A stretch of DNA of 64,000 nucleotides from Mesorhizobium sp. (GCF_024710845.1 NZ_JANJTZ010000051.1:124001-188000); one strand, 5' to 3'. Shown: positions 42,029 through 52,284, counted from the first letter of the stretch. Notes: generated by a model not told the origin, from the letters alone. Translations and numbers: made by a program.

Positions 42029-45000
42029 TCACGGCGACTGCGGACAGCTGAATGACGAAAGCGCCGGCAGCGCGAATGGATTTACGGCCGTTCCGCCATC
42101 GAGAACATAGGCGACATCGCGCCCGCCGATCAGGAATCGAAGCTCCGGGTTGGCGCCGTTTTGCGACACCGTCGCGCGATCCAGCAGCCGCTTCAGTGCC
42201 CATGGACCTTCGAAGCCGAGGGCCGACTCTCGTCCGGGAAGCTCGGGGCTCAGGCTGAGCCGCGCCGAACCGCTTCGCAAGTCGCCGGGCCAGGTGATCT
42301 GAGCCGGCGAACTGCCGGTGTGCAGGCTCTCGACGACCTGTCCGTCGACATCCAGCCGCGCCATGTCCGCTTCGCCGTGGAGGGAAAACGGCGTCAGGGT
42401 CAATTGAACCGATGGCAGCGGCTGCCGGGCCGGGAAATAGGCCTCGCGGATCTCCGAGGCCAGTTGAAACTGCTTGAGCGAGGCCTCGGAAATTCCCCGC
42501 GCAAGCTGCGTGTCCTGTTTCCACCGCCACGAAGGACCGCTCATGTCCACCATCGACGAGAGTTCCCGGGCAAAGAACAGATCGAGCAGACCGCCAGGCG
42601 CAAACACCTTGGCGAAATCCTGCAGCGACAGGTCTTCGGCACTTTCAGCGGCGAACGGATACCGGCCGGCGATCGCCTCGTTGCAGGCCGTGGCCAGTTG
42701 ATCGAACGATTGGTTGAGCTGGGAGATCGTGGCCTGGAGCGACTGTCCCTCGAGTTCGTCGGCGGCCGCCCGGACCATTCGCGACAACGGTCTCGGCAGT
42801 CGGGACGCATTGGCGCGCAGGTTTGAGATCTGCAGCCTGAGGTTGGCGCTGGCCCGGTCGTTCTGGCTGGCGATCGAATCCGCCAGCCGCAGGCTTTGAA
42901 GAATATCGCGGAAATTCTGGGTCAGAACGTCGATCGGTCGCTGGCCGGCCGATCCGCTGACCATTGCAACGAAGGGCCTCAACTGGGCCTCGATCGCGGC
43001 AACAGGGTTCGCCTCGGCCGTTGCTCCCGATCCGGACCCGGCGCGGTTCTGCGATTTCAAGGCGGCGAACTTCAACCCGATCCGCGCCAGCCCGCGCGCG
43101 CGGTCCGCCGCCCGCGACGCCAGTTCGGCCGGCGTGCCGGACGCATCGTCCCCATCCGCAACCCGCTCGCGCGTCAGCACCATTTCACCCGCGGTGGCCT
43201 CGAACAGCCGCATGATGGGAGAGTCCGGCGACGCCGCCGCCGACAGGGCAAGATATTCCGGCTTGCCGGCCGCCATATCCCGGAGCTTCAACTTATCCAG
43301 CACGGCCTGCCAGGCCGCGACATACTCCTTTGCATAACTGTCCACGAGTTCGGGACCGACGCGCTGCAGGTCGGACTCGATGTCCGCCTGCGCGCCGCCC
43401 GCTCCGAAGACCCACCGGTCTTCCACCAGACTCTGCGCGACCTTCGACATTTCCTCCACGAACACCGTGTCGAAGCCCGCCGGCGTGTAGATGCCCGGTA
43501 TCCGAAGTGCCGAGAGGCTGCTTCCGTCCGTCGTCGCCAGGACAAGTTGCGCTTCGCTGCCGGCGTTCTGTGCGATCGAGAAATCGAACCGGCCGGCCGA
43601 ATGATAGGCCGACCTGATGATCGCGCCCGCTCGTTCGGCAAGTGTCAATTGCCCCAGGGAGCGTTGCGCGGCTTCGATCAGCGGCTGGTTCGGCGGATAG
43701 ACCGGCTCATACGCATCGTCGAGCTCCAGCATGGCCCGCAGGTGTTTCTCCAGCTGTTCACGTCCCGACCGGTTCGCCGAACCGGGATAGCGGTTCTGCT
43801 CCCAGTCGCGGACGAACCAGGAAACCACGAACGCGTCGTCGGCCTTCGGCGCCTTTCCCCCGAGCATGAGGTAGACCTTCAGCGGCTCATAGACCGAACC
43901 TGCGTCGCCCTTCACCTGGTCTATCACCTGTTCCAGCTGGAGCAGGAGGCGCGATCTCAGCATGCGCTCCAGAGCCCGCCTGTATGCCGTATCGGACGCC
44001 GATTGCAGCCGCGCACGCTGGCTGAGGCCGAAAGTCTCGGTCACGGGCGTGTCCACGTCGCGGGAGCCGTATCCGGCGGGAAAGTCCCGTATCGCATCGA
44101 GCGCCCCGATGACGTTCTCAAGTTCCGTGTCGGCAACCGTCGCGGCGGCCAGATGAGGGGCAGCCAGGGAGCGGTATTGATCTACCGACCGCGCGGTCGA
44201 GACGATGAGCGCTTGGTTGCCGAGAAAACTCCAGCCGATCGCACCGAGCGCCGCTACGGCCACAAGTCCTATGGCGGCAAGTCCGGCATAGCGGGCGAGG
44301 GTGATGCGGCGCTGGGCCTGCCTGTCCGATGACACCCAGCCGGCCTCAGGAAAGACGACCCGCTGCAAGAGATCGTGGAGGAAGAAGCTCCTGCCGGTGC
44401 CCGACATCTGTGCCTGGCCAGGTGTGTCGAAATTCCGCTCCATCGTGCCCAGGAGCTGGTCAATCGGCGTGCCTTGCTGTGTTCCCGAGGAGAAGTAGAA
44501 ACCACGCAGGGAGGCGTCGATGTGGTGGTGCGCCGGGTCGAACACGCCTTTCAGGAATTTCGTGACCTGGTCTCTCAGACTGGCGAACTGGATCGGAAAG
44601 CCGAAGATCGCGATGCGCGCCCGCGGATCGGATTCGTCGTTCAGACGATCGGGCAGGTCCTCCGAGAGGCGCGCGACGAGGGAATCGAACGCGGCTGGTG
44701 CCTCGGCGACCATGTTGCGCGTCCGATCGTCGGTCTGGAACGTGGTCCCCCAGACCTGCCTGCGGCGCGCTTCGTCGAAGGCCGCGAAATATTCCATGAA
44801 GCCGCTGATGAGGTCGGCCTTGGTGAACACCACGTAGACCGGGAATTCGATCTTCAGAACATCGCGGATCTCCTGAAGGCGATTTCGAATCTCGGTGACA
44901 TGCGCGCCAAGTTCCTGGCCATCGAGGGTCATCAGATCGTGCAGGCTGATCGCCAGGATGACCCCGTTGAAAGGCTGGGTCGGACGATGCCGCTTGAGGC

Positions 45001-45574
45001 TGCCAAGAAAGGCGAGCCAACTCGACTTGTCCCTGCGCGCGTCCGAGTCCTGCGTGGTGTAGCGGCCCGCCGTGTCAATCAGCACGGCGTCCTCGGTGAA
45101 CCACCAGTCGCAGTATCGCGTGCCGCCGACACCGGCGACCGGTTGCGCCGTGCCCGACCCGGCCAGCGGAAAATTCAGACCCGAATTGACCAGCGCGGTC
45201 GTCTTGCCGGCGCCCGGCGGGCCAATGATCAGATACCAGGGCAGCTCATGGAGGAAGTTACGCCTCCCGTACCAGGTCTTCAGGACGTCGATGGCCTGCG
45301 CCATCCTCTCTTCGAGCACCTGTGAATCGCTCTCGGATTCGCTGCTGCCGGCAATCGCCGCCTCGAGCGCCTTTTGCGCGTTGCGGTCGCGGAGAACGTG
45401 AAAGGCATAGTAGACCGAGACCAGCGCCACGGCGGCGCCGATGATGGCGAGGCGGATTCCGTTGCCTTCCAGAATGCGTTCGTCGTTGAAACTGATCAGC
45501 GGGCCGGCATACCAGACCGCCGCTGCAAAGCCCGCCAGGGCGGCAACGCCGAAGAGGCGGGCGAGCCATATCAT
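42029..45574 (-). CDS. tssM: T6SS inner-membrane protein TssM (IcmF), copy 1
   Basis: 1181 residues from ATG 45572-45574; a TTG at 45625 would run into tssL and is not preferred. Two N-terminal membrane helices (about 4-23 and 36-55), a cytoplasmic GTPase-like domain with Walker A IIGPPGAGKTTAL (about 117-129) and DTAGRY, a third helix near 430-455 and a long periplasmic part ending in the IcmF C-terminal domain. It spans the periplasm with TssL and TssJ in the membrane complex. A second tssM of the same length lies at 56874-60419. Confidence 0.93.
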   Translation of the reverse strand: MIWLARLFGVAALAGFAAAVWYAGPLISFNDERILEGNGIRLAIIGAAVALVSVYYAFHVLRDRNAQKALEAAIAGSSESESDSQVLEERMAQAIDVLKTWYGRRNFLHELPWYLIIGPPGAGKTTALVNSGLNFPLAGSGTAQPVAGVGGTRYCDWWFTEDAVLIDTAGRYTTQDSDARRDKSSWLAFLGSLKRHRPTQPFNGVILAISLHDLMTLDGQELGAHVTEIRNRLQEIRDVLKIEFPVYVVFTKADLISGFMEYFAAFDEARRRQVWGTTFQTDDRTRNMVAEAPAAFDSLVARLSEDLPDRLNDESDPRARIAIFGFPIQFASLRDQVTKFLKGVFDPAHHHIDASLRGFYFSSGTQQGTPIDQLLGTMERNFDTPGQAQMSGTGRSFFLHDLLQRVVFPEAGWVSSDRQAQRRITLARYAGLAAIGLVAVAALGAIGWSFLGNQALIVSTARSVDQYRSLAAPHLAAATVADTELENVIGALDAIRDFPAGYGSRDVDTPVTETFGLSQRARLQSASDTAYRRALERMLRSRLLLQLEQVIDQVKGDAGSVYEPLKVYLMLGGKAPKADDAFVVSWFVRDWEQNRYPGSANRSGREQLEKHLRAMLELDDAYEPVYPPNQPLIEAAQRSLGQLTLAERAGAIIRSAYHSAGRFDFSIAQNAGSEAQLVLATTDGSSLSALRIPGIYTPAGFDTVFVEEMSKVAQSLVEDRWVFGAGGAQADIESDLQRVGPELVDSYAKEYVAAWQAVLDKLKLRDMAAGKPEYLALSAAASPDSPIMRLFEATAGEMVLTRERVADGDDASGTPAELASRAADRARGLARIGLKFAALKSQNRAGSGSGATAEANPVAAIEAQLRPFVAMVSGSAGQRPIDVLTQNFRDILQSLRLADSIASQNDRASANLRLQISNLRANASRLPRPLSRMVRAAADELEGQSLQATISQLNQSFDQLATACNEAIAGRYPFAAESAEDLSLQDFAKVFAPGGLLDLFFARELSSMVDMSGPSWRWKQDTQLARGISEASLKQFQLASEIREAYFPARQPLPSVQLTLTPFSLHGEADMARLDVDGQVVESLHTGSSPAQITWPGDLRSGSARLSLSPELPGRESALGFEGPWALKRLLDRATVSQNGANPELRFLIGGRDVAYVLDGGTAVNPFALPALSSFSCPQSP

Positions 45575-45602
45575 GGGCGCGTTCCGCCGATCCGCGCGGG
45601 AC

Positions 45603-47108
45603 TCATTGGCTATCCTCTCGCGCAATCATCAGGTCGACGCGCCGGTTCCTGGCGCGGCCCTCCGGCGTCGCATTGTCAGCGACCGGCTCGTCCTCGCCCT
45701 TGCCTTCAACCTCGATACGCCCAGCATCTGCGACCCGCGGGGATAGCAGTTTCTCGACCGCCTTGGCGCGCGCGACGGATAGATCGAAATTGGATTTGAA
45801 CGCGCTGCCACGGCCCGGCTTGTCACTGTCCGTGTGACCGACGATCCTGATCGCGCCGGACTCGGCCGACAACGCCGCCGCAACCGGCGCGATCAACGCG
45901 TCGAAATCGGGCTTCAGCGTTGCCCTGCCGGGCTGGAAGAGCTGGAGATTGTTGATCTCGACGACAATGAACTGGCCTCTGGCGTCGACGGTCAGCTTGC
46001 CCGCTGCGATCTCGGCCGACAGGGCTGTCCTGATCCTTTCGAGCTGCTCGTCCCGGCGAGGCAGAACAGCGGGCGCAGGCACGGCGACAGGCGCAGGCTC
46101 CACCTCGACCGCCGGCAGCAGCCTCACATGCTGGATGGCAACCGGCTGCGGCGGATCGAGCTCAAGGATTGCGGCCGCCATCGCCTCGCCATCGTCGGTC
46201 ACCAGCCTGCGCATCTCGAAAAACCCGCCTGCGACGAGCGCGCAAGCCGCGGCGGCGGCGGCCCACAGGGGGATCCGCGCGCGCGGCTTCGCCAGGCCGA
46301 TCGGCACGCCCTGCCATTGGGGCGAGATGTCTTCGCCAGGTTGAGGTCGGAAGTAGCGAAGCGTCTCGTAGACATCGCGCCTCACCCGATCGAGACCGGC
46401 GGCGCCTTCCGGCACCCGGCGGTACTGACCTTCGAACCCCAGCGACAGGCAGGCATGCATGAATTCCAGCAGATCGAGCTGGTCTTCCGGATCCGCAAGG
46501 ATCCTGTTCAGCGCGTCGAAGAAGCCGACGCCTGCCGCGTCGGCGTGGAAGAAGCGCGACAGCATGCCCTGCGGAAGCCATTCAGACGGGCTGAAGCCCG
46601 GCAGATTCTGGGCAATGTCGTCGACCGTTTCGCACAAGACGTAGAGCGCGATGCGCCCGTCGGTCTCGACGACGCCCGCATGGGCGATCTTGCGATCGAA
46701 ATCCTGCATCATGGTCGCGAGGTGGTCCGCGAGCCGGCCCGGCTGCACCTCCACGGGTATCTGGCGGAGATGGCCAAGCAGCATCAGGACCGGCGCCGCG
46801 CCGGCCAGCAGCGGATTGGCGGTTCCGTAGTCGACCTGGTCACTGGCTTCAAACAGCCGGTCGAGCGTCAGGGCGCGGCGGTCGCCGGCGGACGGTCCTT
46901 CTGGCTGGTCCCGCGCAAGCATCGTCCGGGCTATCGCCACGCCCTTGGCCGGCCTTCGCTCCAATTTCGGAAGCAGGACCGTGGGATCCACCCTGCGGGT
47001 GCGGGGAGGCGCGTGAGCCGAGTCGACGCCACCGCGCCGGCTGGGCGCGTGAGCCGGCTTTACGACTGTCTTCCCATCGGGGCCGAAGGGATCATCCTTC
47101 GAACTCAT
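45603..47108 (-). CDS. tssL: T6SS TssL (DotU) with OmpA peptidoglycan-binding domain, copy 1
   Basis: 501 residues from ATG 47106-47108. The cytoplasmic DotU domain (about 75-275) contains EFMHACLSLGFEGQYRRVPEG, read as HACLSLGFEGQYR. One membrane helix (about 284-302) is followed by a Pro-rich linker and an OmpA domain (about 380-500: IRIVGHTDSDKPGRGSAF, NFDLSVARAKAVEKLL). This extended TssL tethers the complex to the cell wall. It ends 28 bases before tssM. Confidence 0.92.
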   Translation of the reverse strand: MSSKDDPFGPDGKTVVKPAHAPSRRGGVDSAHAPPRTRRVDPTVLLPKLERRPAKGVAIARTMLARDQPEGPSAGDRRALTLDRLFEASDQVDYGTANPLLAGAAPVLMLLGHLRQIPVEVQPGRLADHLATMMQDFDRKIAHAGVVETDGRIALYVLCETVDDIAQNLPGFSPSEWLPQGMLSRFFHADAAGVGFFDALNRILADPEDQLDLLEFMHACLSLGFEGQYRRVPEGAAGLDRVRRDVYETLRYFRPQPGEDISPQWQGVPIGLAKPRARIPLWAAAAAACALVAGGFFEMRRLVTDDGEAMAAAILELDPPQPVAIQHVRLLPAVEVEPAPVAVPAPAVLPRRDEQLERIRTALSAEIAAGKLTVDARGQFIVVEINNLQLFQPGRATLKPDFDALIAPVAAALSAESGAIRIVGHTDSDKPGRGSAFKSNFDLSVARAKAVEKLLSPRVADAGRIEVEGKGEDEPVADNATPEGRARNRRVDLMIAREDSQ

Positions 47109-47229
47109 CGCGACGCCTGCATTGAATTGGCCGCTCGGGTTCGGCTGAGCATGGCCTCATGGCCAACCACCGGGACGAAGATAATAAGAACAAAGCGAAG
47201 ATAGCAAATTCGTGGCAGGCAAAAGCGCA

Positions 47230-48303
47230 CTATTTCACCTTCGCCGCCTTTGAATAGCTTTCGCTGAAATAGTCGAGGAATGCGTCCAGCATGCCGTTTT
47301 CATGCCGCTGTTCCTTGGCCTCCCAGGCGGCCACGAAGGCGTCCCAGGCGCGGCTCTTCCTCGAGGTGAAGGACGACGATGCGAGCCGGCCTTCGATGGT
47401 CAGGGGCGAGATGTCGTCGAGAAGTCGCGCGAGTGCTGCCTGCATCGCCGAATAGGTCGCGATTTCGTGCGTTTTCAGATCCCGGAACGCTTCCTCCAGG
47501 CTCTGCCGCGCGTCGAGATATCCCGGGCTGCGACGGCCGAACATCTTCTCCAGCATCTCCTCGGCGCCGGGGACGAACTTGAGCGGATTGTTGCCCGTGC
47601 TGCTGATCATCGTCTGCTGGCTGCTCTTGGCCATTGCCTTCGCGGCCGCGCGCGCCTTCAGCATCGAGGCGAGCTCGTCGACCACGATTCTCAGCACGGC
47701 GCCGATCTCCTCGGCCACTTCACGCGGATCGCGCTGCGTGAACGTGTCGGGCGATATGCCTGCGCCGACGGCGATATCGCGCAGGAGCCCAGCCGGATCG
47801 GCCGCCCGAGCCGAATTGCCGGAAAGCAGCTGCCGCCCGGATTGCAGCTGAAGGGACGCTCTCGAGTGTCCGGTGGCCCGGGTCTCATCTGGTGGAAAGA
47901 AGGGCGCATTCTTTGTCGACACCTCCAGCCGGCGTGCTTGCCCAGCATTCCCGGCCGGGTGGTGGGCCGCGCCCGCGAAACCCTCCCCGCCCTGTTCGAT
48001 CGACACATTGATCACGTATCTGCCGATGCGGATCGTGTCTCCCGAACTGAGCAGGTGGGCACCCTCGAGGCGCTGGTTCGAACCATTGACGAAAGTGCCG
48101 TTGCGGGACAGGTCGTGGAGCCAGAAGCCGCCCCTCTCGAAGCGGATTTCGCAGTGCCGTCCCGAGATGATCAACTGCGGATCTGGAAGGCTCCAGTCTC
48201 CGCCATCGCGGCCGATCTCGAAGCTGCGGTCTCTTGTCGAATAGCTGGTCGGGCCGCCATCCGGCAGCCGCTCGACGTTCCCGATCGTCAGACGAATGTC
48301 CAT
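47230..48303 (-). CDS. tagH: T6SS FHA-domain protein (TagH), copy 1
   Basis: 357 residues from ATG 48301-48303. N-terminal FHA domain (about 20-95) with phosphothreonine-binding residues in FEIGRDGGDWSLPDP, ISGRHCEI and DLSRNGTFVNG. After a variable linker comes the T6SS FHA C-terminal domain (about 165-355: NPLKFVPGAEEMLEKMF, RSPGYLDARQSLEEAF). It is the usual substrate of PpkA. It starts the minus-strand T6SS set; a 121-base gap of lower GC separates it from tssL. Confidence 0.9.
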   Translation of the reverse strand: MDIRLTIGNVERLPDGGPTSYSTRDRSFEIGRDGGDWSLPDPQLIISGRHCEIRFERGGFWLHDLSRNGTFVNGSNQRLEGAHLLSSGDTIRIGRYVINVSIEQGGEGFAGAAHHPAGNAGQARRLEVSTKNAPFFPPDETRATGHSRASLQLQSGRQLLSGNSARAADPAGLLRDIAVGAGISPDTFTQRDPREVAEEIGAVLRIVVDELASMLKARAAAKAMAKSSQQTMISSTGNNPLKFVPGAEEMLEKMFGRRSPGYLDARQSLEEAFRDLKTHEIATYSAMQAALARLLDDISPLTIEGRLASSSFTSRKSRAWDAFVAAWEAKEQRHENGMLDAFLDYFSESYSKAAKVK

Positions 48304-48474
48304 CGCGCGTGCGCCCCGCTCCAACTCACTGCGGCGTCCAGATGATTGTAACAGTATCCCCCGAAGCGGCGACAGTGTGAAATCGGCACTTACGCCGACC
48401 CGCCGGTCATGCTGGGTTCGCAGATAGACCTATGCTATAGACGCAATGTTGGACGGCGCCCGGAGTGCAGCGGA
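48304..48474. other. Divergent promoter region between tagH and vgrG
   Basis: 171 bases that must start both the minus-strand T6SS set and the vgrG operon. There is a TATGCTATAG stretch at 48431-48440 that could supply a -10 for vgrG, but no -35 at standard spacing. No palindrome stands out. Confidence 0.4.
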
Positions 48475-50751
48475 ATGCCTACAAACGCCAAGGCGGTCGC
48501 CCGCACGCCTCTGGGTGATACATTCACCTTCACGCGCCTCGACGGACGCGACGAGATCAGTCGCTGCTTTGCCTACACGGTCGTGCTGGTCAGCCGGAAC
48601 GCAAACGTCGATCCGCTCCAGATGCTCGGCCAGGTGGTTTCGATCGAAGCGGAGGACGAGCCGAAGCGCTGGTTCAGCGGACTGGTTTCCGATTTCCGGC
48701 TGATCCGTATCGAAGACGGGCTGGCGCGCTATGAAGCCGTGGTCAGGCCGTGGCTCTGGTTCCTGTCGAACACGACCGACTGCCGCATCTTCCAGAACAT
48801 GAGCGTGATCGACATCGTCGAGGACATCTTCTCGAAATATGGCATCGCGAAATTCGAGAAGCGGCTGCAGGGCTCCTATCCGCCGCGCGAGTATTGCGTT
48901 CAATACGACGAAAGCGACCTCGACTTCGTGCAGCGGCTGCTCGAACACGAAGGCATCTTCTACTTTTTCGAGCACGATGACGGCGAGCACACGCTGATCC
49001 TCGCCGATGCCATGAGCAAGCTCAAGCCGGTGCCGGACTACGAGACCGTGGAGTTCAACTACGGTGCGATCGGCAGCCGTCGCGACAAGGAATACATCAC
49101 CGAGTGGGCGTTCATTTCGACGGTGCGACCCGGCGCCTACGTGCATACTGATTTCGACTTCCAGAAGCCCGGCGCGGATCTCATGTCGCAATCCTCCCAG
49201 CCGTTCGGGCACAAGGAGGCGAGCGGCGAGAACTACCGGCAGCCGGGCGCGCATCTCGACACCGGCCGCGGCGATGCCGTCGCAGCCATCCGGCGCGAAG
49301 AGCTGCAGGCGGTCCACCAGCGCATCGCGGCGGTCGGCCACGCGCGTGGACTGTTCTCGGGTTGCACGTTCAAGCTCGACTTGTTTCCGCGCGAGGACCA
49401 GAATAGGGAATATCTCGTCATCAGTGCCGAGTACCGGATCTTCGACCCGAGCTTCGAGTCCGGCATCCAGGCGGAGGGCGAAACCTACACAGTGCTGCTT
49501 GGCGTCGCGCCCACGTCGATCGTCTACCGGCCTCCACGGATCACTCCGCGACCGATCATGCGCGGGCCTCAGACGGCGACCGTCGTCGGACCTTCCGGCG
49601 AGGAGATCTACACCGACAAATATGCGCGTGTGAAAGTGCAGTTCCACTGGGACCGCGAAGGTAAGAAGGACCAGAACAGCTCCTGCTTCGTGCGCGTCTC
49701 GCAAACCTGGGCCGGCAGCGGCTGGGGGTTCATCCAGATTCCGCGCATCGGCCAGGAGGTGATCGTCGACTTCGTCGAGGGCGATCCGGACCGTCCGATC
49801 ATCACCGGCCGCGTCTACAACGCCTCGCAGATGCCGCCCTACGGGCTTCCCGCCAACGCCACGCAGTCGGGCTGGAAATCAAATTCGTCGAAGGGCAGCG
49901 GCGGCTACAACGAGTTGATGTTCGAGGACAAGGCCGGCTCCGAACTGGTCAACTTCCAGGCCCAGAAGGACCACAACCTTCTGATCAAGAACGACCGCAC
50001 CAAGCTCGTGCAGCACGACCAGTCGGACCGCATCGACCACGACGCCAAGCATTCCGTCGGCCACAACCTCGACGAGGACGTCGGCAACAATAAGACGGTC
50101 AAAGTCGGCGTCGACCAGACTACGAATATCGGCTCGAACGACACCGAAACCGTGGGTTCCAACCGTTCGCTCACCGTCGGCGCCAACGAGACGATCAGCA
50201 TCGGCAGCAATTCGACCGAAACGATCGGCGCCAATCACACGCAGACGGTGGCGATCATGCAGACGGTGACCGTCGGGGCGGCCGAAACCCGCACCGTGGG
50301 CGCCACGCGCTCGGTGACCGTTGGAGTGAGCCAGAGCCATGGCATAGGCACGGACGACAGCTGGGACATCGGCGCGGGCCAAGATGTGAATATAGGGGCG
50401 AGCCAGACGGTAGTGATCGGAGCGGCGCAGTCCACCGATGTTGGCGCGGCGAGATCGGCAAGCGTCAAAGCGGACGATACGACAAAAGTGGGCGGGAGTC
50501 AGATGATTACCGTCACCGACAATGGCTCGACAAGCATCGGAAAAGACGGATCGTTCAAGATTGGAAAAAATCTGGTCATCGAGGCTGGAGACTCCATTCT
50601 CATCAAATGCGGCAGCTCCACAATCTCCATGAAAAAAGATGGAACAATGCTACTGGAGGGCAAGGACATTACGGTCAAAGGCTCCGGCAAGATCAACATC
50701 AAGGCGTCGAGCGACGTGATTATCAAAGGGTCGAAGATCAACGAGAATTAG
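48475..50751 (+). CDS. vgrG: T6SS spike protein VgrG (TssI)
   Basis: 758 residues from ATG 48475. gp27-like part (about 1-370) with the characteristic YCVQYDESDLDFVQRLLEHEGIFYFFEH, read as RLLEHEGIFYFFEH, and gp5 OB-fold part (about 375-500) with DKYARVKVQFHWDREGKKD, CFVRVSQTWAG and QIPRIGQEVIVDF. A long beta-helix with 8-residue repeats follows (about 525-680), then a DUF2345-like cap. No enzyme domain is attached, so it is a carrier spike. It is followed by DUF6484 and the HEAT-type gene. Confidence 0.95.
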   Translation: MPTNAKAVARTPLGDTFTFTRLDGRDEISRCFAYTVVLVSRNANVDPLQMLGQVVSIEAEDEPKRWFSGLVSDFRLIRIEDGLARYEAVVRPWLWFLSNTTDCRIFQNMSVIDIVEDIFSKYGIAKFEKRLQGSYPPREYCVQYDESDLDFVQRLLEHEGIFYFFEHDDGEHTLILADAMSKLKPVPDYETVEFNYGAIGSRRDKEYITEWAFISTVRPGAYVHTDFDFQKPGADLMSQSSQPFGHKEASGENYRQPGAHLDTGRGDAVAAIRREELQAVHQRIAAVGHARGLFSGCTFKLDLFPREDQNREYLVISAEYRIFDPSFESGIQAEGETYTVLLGVAPTSIVYRPPRITPRPIMRGPQTATVVGPSGEEIYTDKYARVKVQFHWDREGKKDQNSSCFVRVSQTWAGSGWGFIQIPRIGQEVIVDFVEGDPDRPIITGRVYNASQMPPYGLPANATQSGWKSNSSKGSGGYNELMFEDKAGSELVNFQAQKDHNLLIKNDRTKLVQHDQSDRIDHDAKHSVGHNLDEDVGNNKTVKVGVDQTTNIGSNDTETVGSNRSLTVGANETISIGSNSTETIGANHTQTVAIMQTVTVGAAETRTVGATRSVTVGVSQSHGIGTDDSWDIGAGQDVNIGASQTVVIGAAQSTDVGAARSASVKADDTTKVGGSQMITVTDNGSTSIGKDGSFKIGKNLVIEAGDSILIKCGSSTISMKKDGTMLLEGKDITVKGSGKINIKASSDVIIKGSKINEN
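50050..50515 (+). repeat. Tandem 24-base (8-residue) repeats in vgrG
   Basis: About 19 degenerate repeats of the pattern (G/A)xNxTxxV/I-G encode the triple-stranded beta-helix needle of VgrG (for example NDTETVGS, NRSLTVGA, NETISIGS, NSTETIGA). The DNA repeats are 24 bases long and prone to length change by recombination. Confidence 0.75.
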
Positions 50752-50759
50752 AGGCTGAC

Positions 50760-51191
50760 ATGAAAGACGTCCTGCATCGCATCGAAGGGGTGGTGATTGG
50801 AGCCTTCCTCGGCTTCGGCGAGGAGTCTGCCCCGCTGGTGGTCTTTCCGGGCAGCCCGGAGGAGACGGCCTTGCCGGCGCGGAGTCTCTGTGAGCTCTCG
50901 TCGGACATGATCGGTCAGGAGGTGGCGCTGCTTTTCGAAGAGGGCAATCCGCGAAAGCCACTGATCGTCGGGCGCATCGTCGATCCCGTGCGTCCCGCCA
51001 CAGCCACGCACCATGTGGTGCGGGACGGCAACCATATTCGCATCAGTGCGGAAGACAGGCTGGAGCTGCGCTGCGGCAAGGCGACGATCATCATGGACAG
51101 CGATGGCCGCATCACCATCCGCGGCGGCCATATCACCAGCCATGCCAGCGGCGCGCAGCGCATTCGCGGCGGCTCCATCAACCTGAACTGA
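50760..51191 (+). CDS. DUF6484 protein downstream of VgrG
   Basis: 143 residues from ATG 50760, 8 bases after vgrG. The first part (HRIEGVVIGAFLGFGEES and EEGNPRKPLIVGRIVDP) is the DUF6484 domain that recurs beside VgrG genes. The last 45 residues form DUF2345/PAAR-like strands (IRISAEDRLELRCGKATIIM, DGRITIRGGHI), resembling the tip of a VgrG needle. It is probably an accessory that loads onto the spike or links an effector to it. Confidence 0.75.
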   Translation: MKDVLHRIEGVVIGAFLGFGEESAPLVVFPGSPEETALPARSLCELSSDMIGQEVALLFEEGNPRKPLIVGRIVDPVRPATATHHVVRDGNHIRISAEDRLELRCGKATIIMDSDGRITIRGGHITSHASGAQRIRGGSINLN

Positions 51192-51204
51192 CGGCTCCTC
51201 GCTG

Positions 51205-52284
51205 ATGGCATCGGCGGTCGAACAGCTCTTTGCGCCGCCCCGCCGCATCGCGGCCGAGGCGGTGCGCCAGCACGTCGAACAGGCGGCGTTTCTCTGGGCT
51301 CAACGCGACAGCTGGGGCCAGGAGGATCCGCCGGACGAGACGGTGATCCGCGAGATCGCACAACGCGTCGAGGTCAATCTCGACGGCCTGCGGATCGCCG
51401 GCGCGGCGGCATGGCCGGCCGCCGAGCGACAGCTGAATGATTTTCCCGACAAGGGCGAGTTCTTCGTCGCCGGCTGGATGGCGATCGAGCAAGGCGACGC
51501 CACGCGCGTGGACCAGGTCGTCGCGGCGGCAAAGGAACTGGACCAGCGGCGCGGCCTTGTCGGCGCGCTGGCATGGCACCAGCCGCCGAAGATCGGTCAT
51601 CTCGTGCGCGACTGGCTGGTCGCGCCGGACGCGTTCAAGCGCTACCTGGCGGTCGGTGCCTGTCTCGAGCACGGGGTCGATCCAAAACAGTCGCTCGCAC
51701 GTCTGGTCAACGACCCGGATGCGCCGACGCGCGCATTTGCCTTGCGTCTGGCTGGCCGGCTGAAGCGGGCGGACCTCGCGCGCGAGATGGCGTCGGCGCT
51801 GGAGGCGGAGGATGACATCGTGCGGCTGTGGGCCGGCTGGGCGCTGACGGAGATTGCCTCCGGCGACCTGGCGCGAGCCGAGTTGCGCAAGGCCGCTGTC
51901 GCCGGCGGGGCTGACGCACTGACGGCCCTTCGCGCCGCAATCAGGGTCGGCCCCGAGAAGGACGTGCGCGCCTGGATGGGCGGGCTGATGCAATCGGCCG
52001 CCACCGCGCCGCTCGCGGTGCGCGGTATCGGCATGCTGGGCGATCGGTCGGTATTGCCTTGGCTCATCGAGCGGATGAAGGAGCCCTACGTCGCCGTCGC
52101 TGCCTGCGCAGCCTTTCTGGAGCTTTTTCCGGAAGCGCGGGAGGAGACGAAGCTGTTTACGGTCGATCCTACCGAATTGGGTCCGGCGTTTGCCAAGCAT
52201 TTCGAGGATGATGTGGTGCGGGTGGCGCTGCCGGAAAGGGTGGAGGCTTGGTCGAGCGGGAAATCAGGTATTCAGGCATCATGA
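51205..52284 (+). CDS. T6SS-associated TIGR02270-type HEAT-repeat protein
   Basis: 359 residues, 13 bases after DUF6484. The start EQLFAPPRRIAAEAVRQHVEQAAFLWAQRD (read in part) and the alpha-helical repeat body (VNDPDAPTRAFALRLAGRLKRADLA, AEDDIVRLWAGWALTEIASGD and others) match the TIGR02270 family found next to VgrG, DUF2169 and DUF4150 genes. HEAT-like repeats suggest a scaffold or adaptor that helps effector loading. Its end overlaps the end of the convergent low-GC gene by 13 bases. Confidence 0.78.
   Translation: MASAVEQLFAPPRRIAAEAVRQHVEQAAFLWAQRDSWGQEDPPDETVIREIAQRVEVNLDGLRIAGAAAWPAAERQLNDFPDKGEFFVAGWMAIEQGDATRVDQVVAAAKELDQRRGLVGALAWHQPPKIGHLVRDWLVAPDAFKRYLAVGACLEHGVDPKQSLARLVNDPDAPTRAFALRLAGRLKRADLAREMASALEAEDDIVRLWAGWALTEIASGDLARAELRKAAVAGGADALTALRAAIRVGPEKDVRAWMGGLMQSAATAPLAVRGIGMLGDRSVLPWLIERMKEPYVAVAACAAFLELFPEAREETKLFTVDPTELGPAFAKHFEDDVVRVALPERVEAWSSGKSGIQAS

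Noticed and set aside
45575-45625. TTG start at 45625 for tssM copy 1
   Set aside because: It would overlap tssL by 23 bases and add 17 residues of Arg-rich sequence before the membrane helix. ATG 45574 places the helix at the N-terminus as in other TssM proteins.
48417-48441. Promoter TTCGCA / TATAGA for vgrG
   Set aside because: The spacer is 13 bases, too short for a sigma-70 promoter.
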